DNA from: Enterococcus mediterraneensis
Lineage (GTDB): Bacteria > Bacillota > Bacilli > Lactobacillales > Enterococcaceae
NCBI RefSeq assembly: GCF_900604485.1
Contig: NZ_UWOP01000001.1
Location: 1,349,501 to 1,413,500, forward strand
Direction: 5' to 3'
Length of the DNA stretch: 64,000 bases
Below the pieces are notes generated by a model. The model did no database searches and had not been told where the DNA came from. It was given only the letters and a program-made list of their open reading frames with translations. The translations under genes and the position numbers were made by a program. Shown piece by piece: positions 53,570 to 62,654 of this stretch. Positions within the stretch are counted from its first letter, which is position 1. Each line of letters opens with the position of its first letter.

Positions 53570-54475
53570 ATGTACATTTTGAAACCAGAATCACGAGAAC
53601 GTATTTGGGGGACACCACGCCTACATGAATATCATGGGGAACGACCAATTGAGAAAATAGGCTCAGTCTATTCTGCAAGCGGTGTTGAGGGTGTTGATTG
53701 CCAAATTGTTGGTGAAGAAAAAACATTTGGAATGTTGGTTGAGGAAAAACCAGAAATATTTGGGTTGGAAAATGGTGAAGTTTACCCCTTAATCATTTCT
53801 TTTACAGCATGCGATGAAAACTTAAGTATTCAAGTTCATCCAACCGATGATTATGCACAGAGTGTAGAGAAAAAGATTTATGGAAAAAGTGAAGCATGGT
53901 ATTTTATTACACCACCAGAAAATGGGTGGATTTATGCGGAACAACAAATTCCAGAAAAATCTATAATCTTGGAGGCGGCAAAAGAAAATCAGTACATGAA
54001 TATTCTTAAAGAATATCCTGTGGAAAAAAATGATTTAGTTTATATCCCTTCAGGTACAATCCACGCACTAACGAAAGGATCGTTAGTTTATGAGATCCAA
54101 CAGTCTACTGATATTACATATCGGTTTTATGACTATGATAGAAAAGATAAAGATGGTAAAAAACGTGATTTGCATGTTGAAAAGGCAATTGGAACCCTTC
54201 ATCCAGAACAAAAGGTGGAGAAAAAAACTTTTAAAATGGGTGAAACAGTCAAGCAACGTGAATTTACGATTCAACATCTAAGTGGTAAACAAATTGTAAA
54301 AAATAATTCAGATGTCGCAAGTGTTCTCACGATTTTAGCTGGTGAGTTGAAAATCAACGAAACGACTTGTTATACAGGCCAAAGTATTGTTTTATTGAAA
54401 AATGAGTACTGTGAATTACCAGAGTTTGTTGAGGCAGTTTTAGCTACACCTAAGAGATATTGGGCAGATGAATAA
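53570..54475 (+). CDS. manA: Class I mannose-6-phosphate isomerase
   Basis: A 301-residue zinc cupin: LKPESRERIWGTPRLHEYHG, SIQVHPTDDYAQ (metal-binding Gln and His), GKSEAWYFI, YIPSGTIHALTKGSLVYEIQ and STDITYRFYDYDR. It converts mannose-6-P to fructose-6-P, or a related aldose phosphate. The ATG at 53570 follows AGGAGG. Its position in the PTS operon suggests the imported sugar is a mannose-like aldose. Confidence 0.92.
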   Translation: MYILKPESRERIWGTPRLHEYHGERPIEKIGSVYSASGVEGVDCQIVGEEKTFGMLVEEKPEIFGLENGEVYPLIISFTACDENLSIQVHPTDDYAQSVEKKIYGKSEAWYFITPPENGWIYAEQQIPEKSIILEAAKENQYMNILKEYPVEKNDLVYIPSGTIHALTKGSLVYEIQQSTDITYRFYDYDRKDKDGKKRDLHVEKAIGTLHPEQKVEKKTFKMGETVKQREFTIQHLSGKQIVKNNSDVASVLTILAGELKINETTCYTGQSIVLLKNEYCELPEFVEAVLATPKRYWADE

Positions 54476-54491
54476 TTGAGGAGTAGGTAGT

Positions 54492-55202
54492 ATGAAAGTT
54501 CCATTACACAAAAAAATTCGAGCGGATTTACTGGAAAAAATTAAGACTGGTGAATATAGAGAAAATCAATTGATTCCAACAGAACTAGAATTAGCAGAAC
54601 GATATCAGGTGAGTCGTCCAACTATTCGTCAAGCAGTACAAGCTCTTGTAGATGAAGGTTATTTAGAAAAACGTAAAAAACGAGGAACTATCGTTAAAAA
54701 ACCAAAGATACAACAAGAGTTTACTCATGTGATCGAAAGTTTTGATTCTGAAATGAACCGTAAGGGAATTATTCCTAAAACAAAGATTTTAAATTTTCTG
54801 CAGACAACAGCTAATGAGGAAGTAGCTGAAAATCTTAAATTGGAATTAGGGGAACGAGTCTATAAATTAACTCGATTGCGCTATGCAGAAGAAAAGCCAA
54901 TCGTATTAGTGATTAGTTATATTCCTTATAAATTGTTTCCACAATTTCAAGAGGTTGATTTTACTAAAGAAAAAATGTATCAAGTGTTTGAAGATATGGG
55001 ACATCCCATCAGAACAGTTACACGGAAATTGGAAGTAATAAAAGCTGATGAAACAATTAGTGATTTATTAGATATCGCTGAAGATGATCCATTGTTTTAT
55101 TTCCATACCCAAGGATTTTCAGATGACCATCTGCCGATAGAATATTCAATTTCGAAGTACCGTGGTGATATCAATTACTTTGTATTCGAATTGAGTCAAT
55201 AA
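54492..55202 (+). CDS. GntR/HutC-family regulator of the second PTS operon
   Basis: A 236-residue regulator with an N-terminal GntR winged helix (LIPTELELAERYQVSRPTIR, QAVQALVDEGYLEKRKKRG) and a C-terminal UTRA ligand-binding domain (about 85-236). UTRA members typically bind sugar phosphates. It is the last gene of the PTS-manA operon; the ATGTA-type palindromes at 50803 and 50922 are its probable operators. GAGGAG precedes the ATG. Confidence 0.9.
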   Translation: MKVPLHKKIRADLLEKIKTGEYRENQLIPTELELAERYQVSRPTIRQAVQALVDEGYLEKRKKRGTIVKKPKIQQEFTHVIESFDSEMNRKGIIPKTKILNFLQTTANEEVAENLKLELGERVYKLTRLRYAEEKPIVLVISYIPYKLFPQFQEVDFTKEKMYQVFEDMGHPIRTVTRKLEVIKADETISDLLDIAEDDPLFYFHTQGFSDDHLPIEYSISKYRGDINYFVFELSQ

Positions 55203-55240
55203 AAGCTCGAAATTTTTTGTTGGATAGAACTTTGAACCTT

Positions 55241-55297
55241 AAAAGGTAAAATACAGTTATAGCTGATCTATCTGCTATAACTGTATTCTATCTTTTA
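55241..55297. terminator. Terminator between convergent GntR genes
   Basis: AATACAGTTATAGC/GCTATAACTGTATT is a perfect 14-bp stem (55250-55287) that extends with mismatches to AAAAGG and CTTTT on the outside, giving T-rich ends on both strands. Confidence 0.8.
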
Positions 55298-55333
55298 AAG
55301 CAAATCCTGGTTTCTGTGAGTAAATCTAAATGT

Positions 55334-56095
55334 TTACTCAGTTACTTGATCAACGCTAATATTCTTATCGTCATTAGGTCCGGTCTTAATGACATATGTG
55401 ACCCTATCACAACGAATGGTCGATGATGAATAATGAATTACTTGTCCTTCACTATTGAAGCTAATTTTCTCCACAACAAATAGCGGGTCACCAGTGAGAC
55501 ATTGTAAGAGTTCTGCTGTTTCCTGGGTAGCAATGATACCATTAAAGGTTAACTCTGATTGATAGTTTTCCACTTGGTATTTGTCGCTAAGGAGTTGGTA
55601 AAGTGACTTAGTGCTAGAGATATTATCCAAAATTTCCGGATATTTTGCATCTTCCACATAAAAGTTGTCAATACCAAGGGGGATATTGTCTTCCAACATG
55701 AGTCGCTTAATGTTGATGACACTATCGTTGATTTTGATATGAAGTTTCTCGGATAAAAATTTATCAGCTTTGATTCTACGAGCGTGTAGAATATTATTTT
55801 CAACTTTATGTCCACGACTAGATAGGGAAGAATTAAAACCTTTGTCATTACCAATGGCTAAGGTTTCTTTTTTTGGTTTAACGAAAGTACCTCGACCTCG
55901 TTGACGCTCTACCAAACCATTTTCGGTTAAAAGTTTGAAAGCCTTTCGGATGGTAATTTTACTGACGCTATAGAGATTACACATTTCTTCTTCAGTAGGA
56001 AGTTGTTCGCCAGGAAGGTACTTTTTTTGTTGTATATCATTGCGGATAGCGGCTTCAACCTGTAAATATAGAGGTTTGTTGGATTTAGCATTCAA
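55334..56095 (-). CDS. GntR/HutC-family regulator of the deglycase-PTS operon
   Basis: A 253-residue regulator: GntR helix-turn-helix (LPTEEEMCNLYSVSKITIR, KAFKLLTENGLVERQRGRGT) and a UTRA domain. It is divergent from the SIS/PTS operon at 56360. TTG at 56095 is preferred, since GAGGTGA lies eight bases upstream; GTG 56104 overlaps that site. A half-operator ATTATATAACTTTT before its start (56146-56159) resembles the centre of the palindrome at 56286, suggesting auto-regulation together with control of the PTS genes. Confidence 0.9.
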   Translation of the reverse strand: MNAKSNKPLYLQVEAAIRNDIQQKKYLPGEQLPTEEEMCNLYSVSKITIRKAFKLLTENGLVERQRGRGTFVKPKKETLAIGNDKGFNSSLSSRGHKVENNILHARRIKADKFLSEKLHIKINDSVINIKRLMLEDNIPLGIDNFYVEDAKYPEILDNISSTKSLYQLLSDKYQVENYQSELTFNGIIATQETAELLQCLTGDPLFVVEKISFNSEGQVIHYSSSTIRCDRVTYVIKTGPNDDKNISVDQVTE

Positions 56096-56262
56096 TTTTT
56101 TCACCTCAAATACTCATTTTTATCTAGTATATCACATGCTATAACATTATATAACTTTTGTAAAAAGTAAATTTATCTTTATTAATTTTTGTTTTAGAAA
56201 AAAAATATGTCATTTTTTTCTAATATTATTATGATGGGAGAAAATCACATATTTTACATTTA

Positions 56263-56299
56263 AAAAAGCGCTTGCAAAACCGACGTTCTTAGTTATAAT
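56263..56299 (+). promoter_or_regulatory. Promoter and cre-like site of the deglycase-PTS operon
   Basis: TTGCAA at 56272-56277, a 16-bp spacer and TATAAT at 56294-56299. The 15-mer at 56263-56277, read on the minus strand, fits the CcpA cre consensus with one mismatch and covers the -35, so catabolite repression is likely. Confidence 0.65.
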
Positions 56300-56347
56300 A
56301 AGTACTATAAAGTTATATAACTTTATAGTACTTATTATAACTAAGAA
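56286..56347. repeat. 62-bp perfect palindrome between GntR and the PTS operon
   Basis: Bases 56286-56316 are the exact reverse complement of 56317-56347, with no loop. The centre is AAAGTTATATAACTTT, a GntR-like operator, and the left arm contains the -10 box of the PTS promoter. In RNA the transcript would begin with a strong hairpin just before the ribosome site of the SIS gene; as DNA it could extrude as a cruciform. Confidence 0.95.
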
Positions 56348-56359
56348 AGAGGGATAGCG

Positions 56360-57334
56360 ATGCGTACAGAACACCAAGAACAAATTAAAGCAGTAATGAA
56401 TTGTTTGAAACACAAGAATGTTGAATGTTTTTATTTTGTAGCTTGTGGAGGATCACAAGCTCTGTTGATGTCAGGACAATACTTATTCGACAAGGAGTTA
56501 GATATTCCTTCCCACGTATATACAGCAAATGAGTTTATTTATGATACACCAAAAGGTTTAAACAATAATTCAGTAGTAATCTCCTGTTCACATTCTGGAA
56601 CAACACCAGAAACTGTAGAGGCTACTAAATTGGCTCGTAAAAAAGGGGCTGTGACAATTGCGCTGTCAAATGAAGAAGGCTCGCCATTGTGGGAAGCAGC
56701 AGAATATCCGATTCATTATGACTGGGGGCAAGATGCTGATGCTAGTGATTTGAATAAAGGCATTTTGTACGGAGTTTTATTTAGTATTTTGATCGTCTTA
56801 GATGGTTCAGATAAATGGATAATCTGTTTAGAGGCTTTGAATAACCTAAATGATTTAGTTAAGAAAACGAAAGAACAATTTGCTGATTTTGCCAAGGATT
56901 GGGGAAAATCACAAAAACGTGATGGGATTATCTATACTGTTGGAAGTGGGATTAATTGGGGAGAAATTTATTCTACTGCAATTTGTTGGTTTATGGAAAT
57001 GCAGTGGATTAATTCAAATGCCATTCATTCAGGTGAATTCTTTCATGGTCCGTTTGAAATCACTGATTATGATGTACCATTTATTTTGGTTAAGGGTATC
57101 GGAAACACTCGATTCTTAGATCAACGTGTAGAAGATTTTGCGCTAAAGTTTACAAATAAAATTGCAATATTAGATCAAGAGGAGTTTGAATTATCAACTG
57201 TGGCAGTTGAGGCAAAACAATATGTGGCAACAATCTTGACCGGAGTTGTAATTCGGCAAATGGTAGAAGCTATTGCATTTGAGCGAGGACATTCGTTAGA
57301 AGTTCGAAGATATATGTGGCAAATGGAATATTAA
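56360..57334 (+). CDS. SIS-family deglycase, FrlB/GfrF-like
   Basis: A 324-residue protein with two SIS halves: FYFVACGGSQALLMSGQYL and ISCSHSGTTPETVEATKLA in the first, YTVGSGINWGEIYSTA and NAIHSGEFFHGPFEITD in the second, and a C-terminal RQMVEAIAFERGHSLEVRRY. This pattern fits fructoselysine- or glucoselysine-6-phosphate deglycases, which release lysine and a hexose phosphate. E. faecium uses glucoselysine through such an enzyme and a mannose-family PTS, which fits the four PTS genes that follow. The exact substrate is inference. Confidence 0.85.
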   Translation: MRTEHQEQIKAVMNCLKHKNVECFYFVACGGSQALLMSGQYLFDKELDIPSHVYTANEFIYDTPKGLNNNSVVISCSHSGTTPETVEATKLARKKGAVTIALSNEEGSPLWEAAEYPIHYDWGQDADASDLNKGILYGVLFSILIVLDGSDKWIICLEALNNLNDLVKKTKEQFADFAKDWGKSQKRDGIIYTVGSGINWGEIYSTAICWFMEMQWINSNAIHSGEFFHGPFEITDYDVPFILVKGIGNTRFLDQRVEDFALKFTNKIAILDQEEFELSTVAVEAKQYVATILTGVVIRQMVEAIAFERGHSLEVRRYMWQMEY

Positions 57335-57367
57335 GATAGAACATTAATTAAATAGGGGTCGTGAGTA

Positions 57368-57802
57368 ATGAGTGAACAACAATTTCGAGTAATTATAACC
57401 TCGCATGATAGTTTATGCGTGGGTTATCTAAAAGCAGCACAGTTGATTTTGGGAGTTGAATTCCCAAACGTTTCAACGTTACCTTTTGAAGCCAGTAGTT
57501 CAATGAGCGATTTTGAAGATGCTATGCGCAAAATGGTGGAGCAAAAACCCTTGCGACCCTTATTGATATTATGTGATTTGATGGGGGGAACACCAGCAAA
57601 TGTCGCAACGAAATTTATGTTGATAAATAAACAAATAAAAGTCGTTGTTGGTGTGAATTTACCATTTATTTTAGAAATCTTGCTACATCAGGATTCTGGT
57701 GCTTCTTTATTAGATATTCCGTTGGATGATGTCATTTTAAGTGCTAAGAATAGTGTGATAGATATTAGGAGCTTGATGAAAGGGTGTACTATGAATGATT
57801 AA
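57368..57802 (+). CDS. Mannose-family PTS EIIA component
   Basis: A 144-residue EIIA: RVIITSHDSLCVGYLKAAQL with His at about residue 13, and ILCDLMGGTPANVATKF. It overlaps EIIB by 8 bp. It belongs to the third PTS operon and probably phosphorylates a glycated amino acid via EIIB. Confidence 0.9.
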   Translation: MSEQQFRVIITSHDSLCVGYLKAAQLILGVEFPNVSTLPFEASSSMSDFEDAMRKMVEQKPLRPLLILCDLMGGTPANVATKFMLINKQIKVVVGVNLPFILEILLHQDSGASLLDIPLDDVILSAKNSVIDIRSLMKGCTMND

Positions 57803-58259
57803 ATTAGTGCGAATAGATCATCGTTTGTTACATGGCCAAGTAATTTTTTCATGGACTAAACAGATGAATGTAAATCATATCGTTGTGGCTGATAATAATG
57901 TTCCAAATGACCCTATAGCTGTTATGGCGTTAACAATTGCCAAACCGGCTGATTGTAAATTAGATATCGTAGAAATAAAGGACGTGCCTAAGGTATTAGA
58001 GAAAGAATCAGATCATAATTATATGATTTTGCTGAAAGGTCCTGAAGAAGCTTTGAATTTAACAGAAATGATTCCGAAAATAACTGAAATTAATCTTGGC
58101 GGTGTAGCGAAGAAAAAGGACTCTATACAATATGGTAAAGCTGTTTACTTAGACAAAGATGAGCTATCTGCTATCAAAAATCTAATTGCGAAAGGAATTA
58201 ATATTTTCGTGCAGCAGGTCCCATCTAGTTCGGTGGAGAATGTCGACTTTAAGAAATAA
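57795..58259 (+). CDS. Mannose-family PTS EIIB component
   Basis: A 154-residue EIIB: IKLVRIDHRLLHGQVIFSWT with the phospho-His near 13-14 and EINLGGVAKKKDSIQYG. The start ATG overlaps the stop of EIIA. Confidence 0.9.
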   Translation: MIKLVRIDHRLLHGQVIFSWTKQMNVNHIVVADNNVPNDPIAVMALTIAKPADCKLDIVEIKDVPKVLEKESDHNYMILLKGPEEALNLTEMIPKITEINLGGVAKKKDSIQYGKAVYLDKDELSAIKNLIAKGINIFVQQVPSSSVENVDFKK

Positions 58260-58328
58260 TAGCGGTATAAGATGTAGGCTCGTTTCATAATTAAGTAAAA
58301 AGATGAAATTTGTCAAGGAGGAGATTAA

Positions 58329-59075
58329 GTGATAATAAAAGCTATTCTGCTTGGACTTGTTGGGGTTATTGCGGTTATTGATTCACGTTTGATTGGTCGT
58401 CAAAATATTGGTCGTCCGTTGATTCTGAGCGCGCTAGTGGGCTTAGTTTTGGGAGATCTGACAACTGGAATCAAATTAGGAGCCTCATTGGAGCTGATTT
58501 CAATGGGTTTTGTTTCTATCGGCGCTGCAGGACCGCCTAATATGCAATTGGGGAGCATAATCGCTACAGCTTTTGCTATATTGACTGATAGTTCCACAGA
58601 AGCAGCACTAACCATTGCCATTCCAGTGGCAGTAGCTGGAGAATTTCTAAGTATTATTATGCGTATGTGTATCGCTCAGTTTGCTCATATAGCTGATAAA
58701 GCAATCGAACAAGGTAAGTATCGTAAAGTTCAGATCATTCATATATACTGGTCTTTTATTTTCAATGCTTTTGTTTACTTTGTTCCAATTTTCTTATCTA
58801 TCTATTTTGGAGCAGATATGGTAAAAGCTATTATTGATAAGATTCCAATCATCATTACTGATGCTTTAACGGTAGCGGGAAACATGTTGTCTGCCTTAGG
58901 TTTTGCTATGCTCCTAAGTACAATGTTAAGTAAAAAATATATGCCATATTTTATTTTTGGCTTTTTCATCGTAGCCTATTCAGGACTTGGCTTGATTGGG
59001 GTTACTATATTTGCGGTATTAATTGCATTTGTCATGGACCAAATAAAATACAACGGAAAGGAGCTATCATTTTAG
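58329..59075 (+). CDS. Mannose-family PTS EIIC component
   Basis: A 248-residue membrane protein: IGRPLILSALVGLVLGDLTT and LELISMGFVSIGAAGPPNMQ, with six or more hydrophobic segments. The start is GTG with AAGGAGGAG. It is intact and serves as a useful comparison for the deleted EIIC at 51950. It abuts EIID (TAG then ATG). Confidence 0.9.
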   Translation: MIIKAILLGLVGVIAVIDSRLIGRQNIGRPLILSALVGLVLGDLTTGIKLGASLELISMGFVSIGAAGPPNMQLGSIIATAFAILTDSSTEAALTIAIPVAVAGEFLSIIMRMCIAQFAHIADKAIEQGKYRKVQIIHIYWSFIFNAFVYFVPIFLSIYFGADMVKAIIDKIPIIITDALTVAGNMLSALGFAMLLSTMLSKKYMPYFIFGFFIVAYSGLGLIGVTIFAVLIAFVMDQIKYNGKELSF

Positions 59076-59900
59076 ATGAAAAATTCCAATGCTATTTCAA
59101 TCACAAAAAAGGATCTGCAAAAAGTTGTGTTTCGTTCTATGACTATTATGTGTTCATGGAACTATGAACGTCAAATGCACATGGGATTTATTTATGGGTT
59201 ATCTCCAATTCTGGATAAACTATATATGAATGATGATAAACGCAAGAAAGAAGCCTACGAGCGTCATATGGAGTTTTTCAACTGTACGCCTCAAATGACT
59301 TCTTTTATTATGGGACTAGTTGCATCAATGGAAGAACAAAATGCTAATACGGCAAATGGCAAGTATAACGAGGAAACAATTGCTATGATCAAGACCAGCT
59401 TGATGGGACCATTTGCCGGTATCGGTGACTCTTTTTTTCAAGGAACTTTGCGAATCATCACTTTTGGTATCGGCATTTCTTTTGCTCAACAAGGCAGTAT
59501 TTTAGGACCAATATTAGCTGTTGGATTATTCGCAGTTCCATCAATTTTGACGCTTTATTATGGAGCGATGTTAGGATATAAATCCGGAAATAAATATTTG
59601 ACCAAACTATATCAGGAAGGACTTATGGATCGGGTAATGCAGATGGCTTCTATCGTAGGTTTAGCTGTTGTGGGAGGAATGGTTGCCAGTATGGTACCTA
59701 TCACTACACCGATAAAGTTTACTACTGGCGGTACGGAATTGATTTTGCAGGATATGCTGAATTCAATCTTGCCACAAATGTTGCCGTTGATTTTTACCAT
59801 GATTATTTATAAATTAGTTAAAAAAAATGTCAGTACTAATATGCTACTTCTAGGATGCATTGTGGTTGGTATGGTTCTAAGTGTAGTAGGAATATTATAA
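59076..59900 (+). CDS. Mannose-family PTS EIID component
   Basis: A 274-residue EIID: SMTIMCSWNYERQMHMGFIY, RHMEFFNCTPQMTSFIMG and TSLMGPFAGIGDSFFQG are diagnostic. It is the last gene of the operon and is followed by a terminator at 59901. Confidence 0.92.
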   Translation: MKNSNAISITKKDLQKVVFRSMTIMCSWNYERQMHMGFIYGLSPILDKLYMNDDKRKKEAYERHMEFFNCTPQMTSFIMGLVASMEEQNANTANGKYNEETIAMIKTSLMGPFAGIGDSFFQGTLRIITFGIGISFAQQGSILGPILAVGLFAVPSILTLYYGAMLGYKSGNKYLTKLYQEGLMDRVMQMASIVGLAVVGGMVASMVPITTPIKFTTGGTELILQDMLNSILPQMLPLIFTMIIYKLVKKNVSTNMLLLGCIVVGMVLSVVGIL

Positions 59901-59965
59901 AAAAGCGAGACAGTGACAGATTTATGGAAGAATTACTGTAAAATCTGTCACCGTCTCGTTACTTT
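59901..59965. terminator. Bidirectional terminator
   Basis: AAAAGCGAGAC.GTGACAGATTT pairs with AAATCTGTCAC.GTCTCG, T-rich on both sides. It separates the PTS operon from the convergent oxidoreductase gene. Confidence 0.88.
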
Positions 59966-59982
59966 TATTTATTTCTATTTTC

Positions 59983-61008
59983 CTAATCACGCCACCCAAG
60001 CTCTGGCGCGATGTCTTTGACGATTGTTTCCAATAGATGCATGTTGTATTCCACACCTAATGTATTCGGAATCGTAACCAAAACGGTATCTGCTTCTTTA
60101 ATTGCTTCGTCTTCAGCCAATTCTTTGACCAATTTATCAGGTTCGCCAGCGAAAGTCTTACCGAAGATCGTTGGATTTCGGTGATAAGCCAGATAACCCA
60201 CTTGATCTTGTTGTGGTGTGCCGTCTTGACCGAATAATCGACGATCCAGATCCGTTGTGATTGGTTGGATCGAGCGGGTCACGAGTGTTCTTGGTTCAAA
60301 GTCGTGCCCGGCTTGTTTCCAAGCTTCCTTGTAAGCTCGTAATTGATTAGCTTGTTGGACATGGAATGGTTCATTGGATTCATAGTTTACCAATGTAGAT
60401 GATTGCAAATTCATTCCATGTTGAGCTGCCCAAACAGCAGTTTGTTGTGAACCGGCACCCCACCAGATGCGTTGACGCAATCCTTCTGAATAAGGCTCGA
60501 TCCGTAATTTTCCAGGACCTTGTGGGAACATTGGTTGTGGATTTGGTTCCGCGAAAGGTTTTCCTTCAATCAGTTTCAAAAATTCAAGGGTACGTTCACG
60601 AGTAACATCTTTGATTTCTTCTTCGCTGTAATCATAGCCGAAATAATTCCAGCCGTCTAAAACTTGTTCAGGTGAACCACGACCGACTCCTAACTGCACT
60701 CTTCCTTGAGTGATAATGTCGGTTAATCCTGCATTTTCTGCCATGTAATAAGGATTTTCGTAGCGCATATCGATAAGGCCGGTTCCGATTTCAATCTTGC
60801 TGGTTTTCGCACCGATCGCAGAAAGTAATGGGAACGGTGAACCGATTTGATTAGCGAAATGATGGACGCGGAAATACGCACCGTCCACTCCGATTTTTTC
60901 TGCTTCTACAGCTAGTTCAATCGATTGAAGATAAGCATCTTGTGCTGTTCTTACAAGTGAACCTTGGCTCATCCAATGGCCAAAACTTAAAAAGCCGATT
61001 TTTTTCAA
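59983..61008 (-). CDS. Luciferase-like (LLM class) flavin-dependent oxidoreductase
   Basis: A 341-residue protein of the bacterial luciferase-like family: KIGFLSFGHWMSQGSLV, GAYFRVHHFANQIGSPF, IEIGTGLIDMRYENPYYMAE, RVQLGVGRGSPEQVLDGW and RIWWGAGSQQTAVWAAQHG. It should bind FMN or F420-like flavin and oxidise an unknown substrate. The TTG start at 61008 follows GAAGGAGGAC; the longer frame from 61035 begins upstream of this site. Monocistronic. Confidence 0.9.
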   Translation of the reverse strand: MKKIGFLSFGHWMSQGSLVRTAQDAYLQSIELAVEAEKIGVDGAYFRVHHFANQIGSPFPLLSAIGAKTSKIEIGTGLIDMRYENPYYMAENAGLTDIITQGRVQLGVGRGSPEQVLDGWNYFGYDYSEEEIKDVTRERTLEFLKLIEGKPFAEPNPQPMFPQGPGKLRIEPYSEGLRQRIWWGAGSQQTAVWAAQHGMNLQSSTLVNYESNEPFHVQQANQLRAYKEAWKQAGHDFEPRTLVTRSIQPITTDLDRRLFGQDGTPQQDQVGYLAYHRNPTIFGKTFAGEPDKLVKELAEDEAIKEADTVLVTIPNTLGVEYNMHLLETIVKDIAPELGWRD

Positions 61009-61680
61009 GGCAATGTCCTCCTTCTTTTTTATCAAAAATGATGGTTTTTTATTTTAACTTGTTCTGATTTTACTATGTTTTCTCTCAAAAGACGAATAAT
61101 TGTTCTCGGAAAAAAATAAATAGGCAATGTCCAAATAGAAAAAAGACATTGTGCACCGTAAAATCAGGAATTTGGTACGTTTTTGCTCTTTTAAAATAAT
61201 CTTAAAATTTATCTATGATGAGTCTTTTGAAAATATAGTGCAAAGAAGACATCATATTGCTAGTTAAAAAATGACAAAAATTTGTTGGATTTTGAGATGC
61301 GACGATACAAATTAATAAGTAGATAGATAATAGGAAAAGTGTCGGTTTTTCTTTGTACAAAGCTAAAAGGAAAAAAAGAGATCTAAGAAAAACAACCGCT
61401 ACGAGAAAAAGTGCAGTGAGATGGCTAGAGATTTTTATTTTGCTCTTATTCCAATCAATTTTTCAATAAAGGGCTCTTTGTTGTATAGTTATTTTATCAT
61501 TGAATAACAGATTGGAATTTAATGATTATTTACTTGATAAATGTCATGGCTAAATTCGCAGAAATAGCCGTTTTCACTTTATGTACCAATAAAATAAAGT
61601 TGCCCTAATCATTGGATAGTTAGTGGATTTGAACGTATAATTGTCCATTGGGAAGAAACTAATTGTATAGGAGATATGTT
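61009..61680. other. AT-rich intergenic region
   Basis: About 670 bp without a recognisable gene. It is very AT-rich and contains A- and T-tracts but no convincing terminator, riboswitch or repeat. The part nearest 61640-61680 must hold the promoter and ribosome site (TAGGAGATA) of the HAD gene. Confidence 0.6.
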
Positions 61681-62523
61681 ATGAAATTAATCGGAATCGA
61701 TCTAGATGGGACACTTTTGAATTCTGAACAGAAAATCAGCGAAAAAAATGTAAATGCTTTAAAAGAACTTTCGCAAGATTTTCTACCATTTATCTGTTCA
61801 GGTAGAGAAGTCGAAGATATCAAAATGATTTTGAAAAAATCAAACTTTACGTTGCCAGTCGTTGGATTGAACGGTGCTTTAGGGTATGACGGAGACAAAT
61901 TGATTTTTGAATTTGCCTTTGATCCTCAAAGTGTACGGGAGGCAAACCGTATCATTTCCAGATTTCCCACAAAAGTTTATACCAATAGGGGAAGTTACGA
62001 ATCGCAAAACTATAAAGACGAGATGCAAAAGGTCTTTAGAGAAATAGGAAGCGAATTTTCTATTGAAGAGCTCAACTATGAGTTGGATTATGAAAAAACG
62101 ATACGTTCGACCGCTTATGAGAGCATTGAAGAAGTCATCAGTCAAGAAGATATTAAAATCTACAAGCTTTTTATCTTTATCCCTAATAGGCAGGTCAAAA
62201 AAGAAATCTATACACGTTTAGGAGAAGTTGCCAATATTTCTGTTACTGAATCAGCTGCGGTAAATCTTGAAATTGTTCCTAACAATGTGTCTAAAGGATT
62301 CGTGTTTGATCATATGCGTAAAATATATAACTTGAATGATCCTCTAAAAATAGCTATTGGTGACAGCTTAAATGATTTAGAGATGTTCAAGAGTGCGGAT
62401 CTGAGTTTTGCAATGGCAAATGGACATAAAACGATTAAAGAGATAGCGGATCATATCACCGTCACAAATGATGAAGACGGTGTTTCAGAAGCATTATCTA
62501 AGATTTGTGCGCTCTCTTTATAA
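61681..62523 (+). CDS. Cof-type HAD-superfamily phosphatase
   Basis: A 280-residue protein: motif I DLDGTLLNSEQKIS with the nucleophile Asp at about 8, motif II FICSGRE, and motif IV IGDSLNDLEMFKSADLSFAMANG. The cap is of the Cof type. It likely dephosphorylates sugar phosphates or a flavin precursor. ATG 61681 follows TAGGAGATA; TTG 61663 lies upstream of the ribosome site. Confidence 0.92.
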   Translation: MKLIGIDLDGTLLNSEQKISEKNVNALKELSQDFLPFICSGREVEDIKMILKKSNFTLPVVGLNGALGYDGDKLIFEFAFDPQSVREANRIISRFPTKVYTNRGSYESQNYKDEMQKVFREIGSEFSIEELNYELDYEKTIRSTAYESIEEVISQEDIKIYKLFIFIPNRQVKKEIYTRLGEVANISVTESAAVNLEIVPNNVSKGFVFDHMRKIYNLNDPLKIAIGDSLNDLEMFKSADLSFAMANGHKTIKEIADHITVTNDEDGVSEALSKICALSL

Positions 62524-62654
62524 GAGAACCGTCAAGGAAAGAGGTCACTTGAAACATTTTTCAGCGACTCTTTGTTTGAGGAATCTGCAAGTAATTTAAT
62601 AATGACATTGCGAGAAGTTATAGATTGTTTAAAAAAATTAAGGGAGCAGAATAG

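Noticed and set aside
23215-59900. The three mannose-family PTS operons as recent duplications of one another
   Set aside because: The component proteins differ strongly in sequence and in neighbouring enzymes, pointing to separate acquisition or old divergence.
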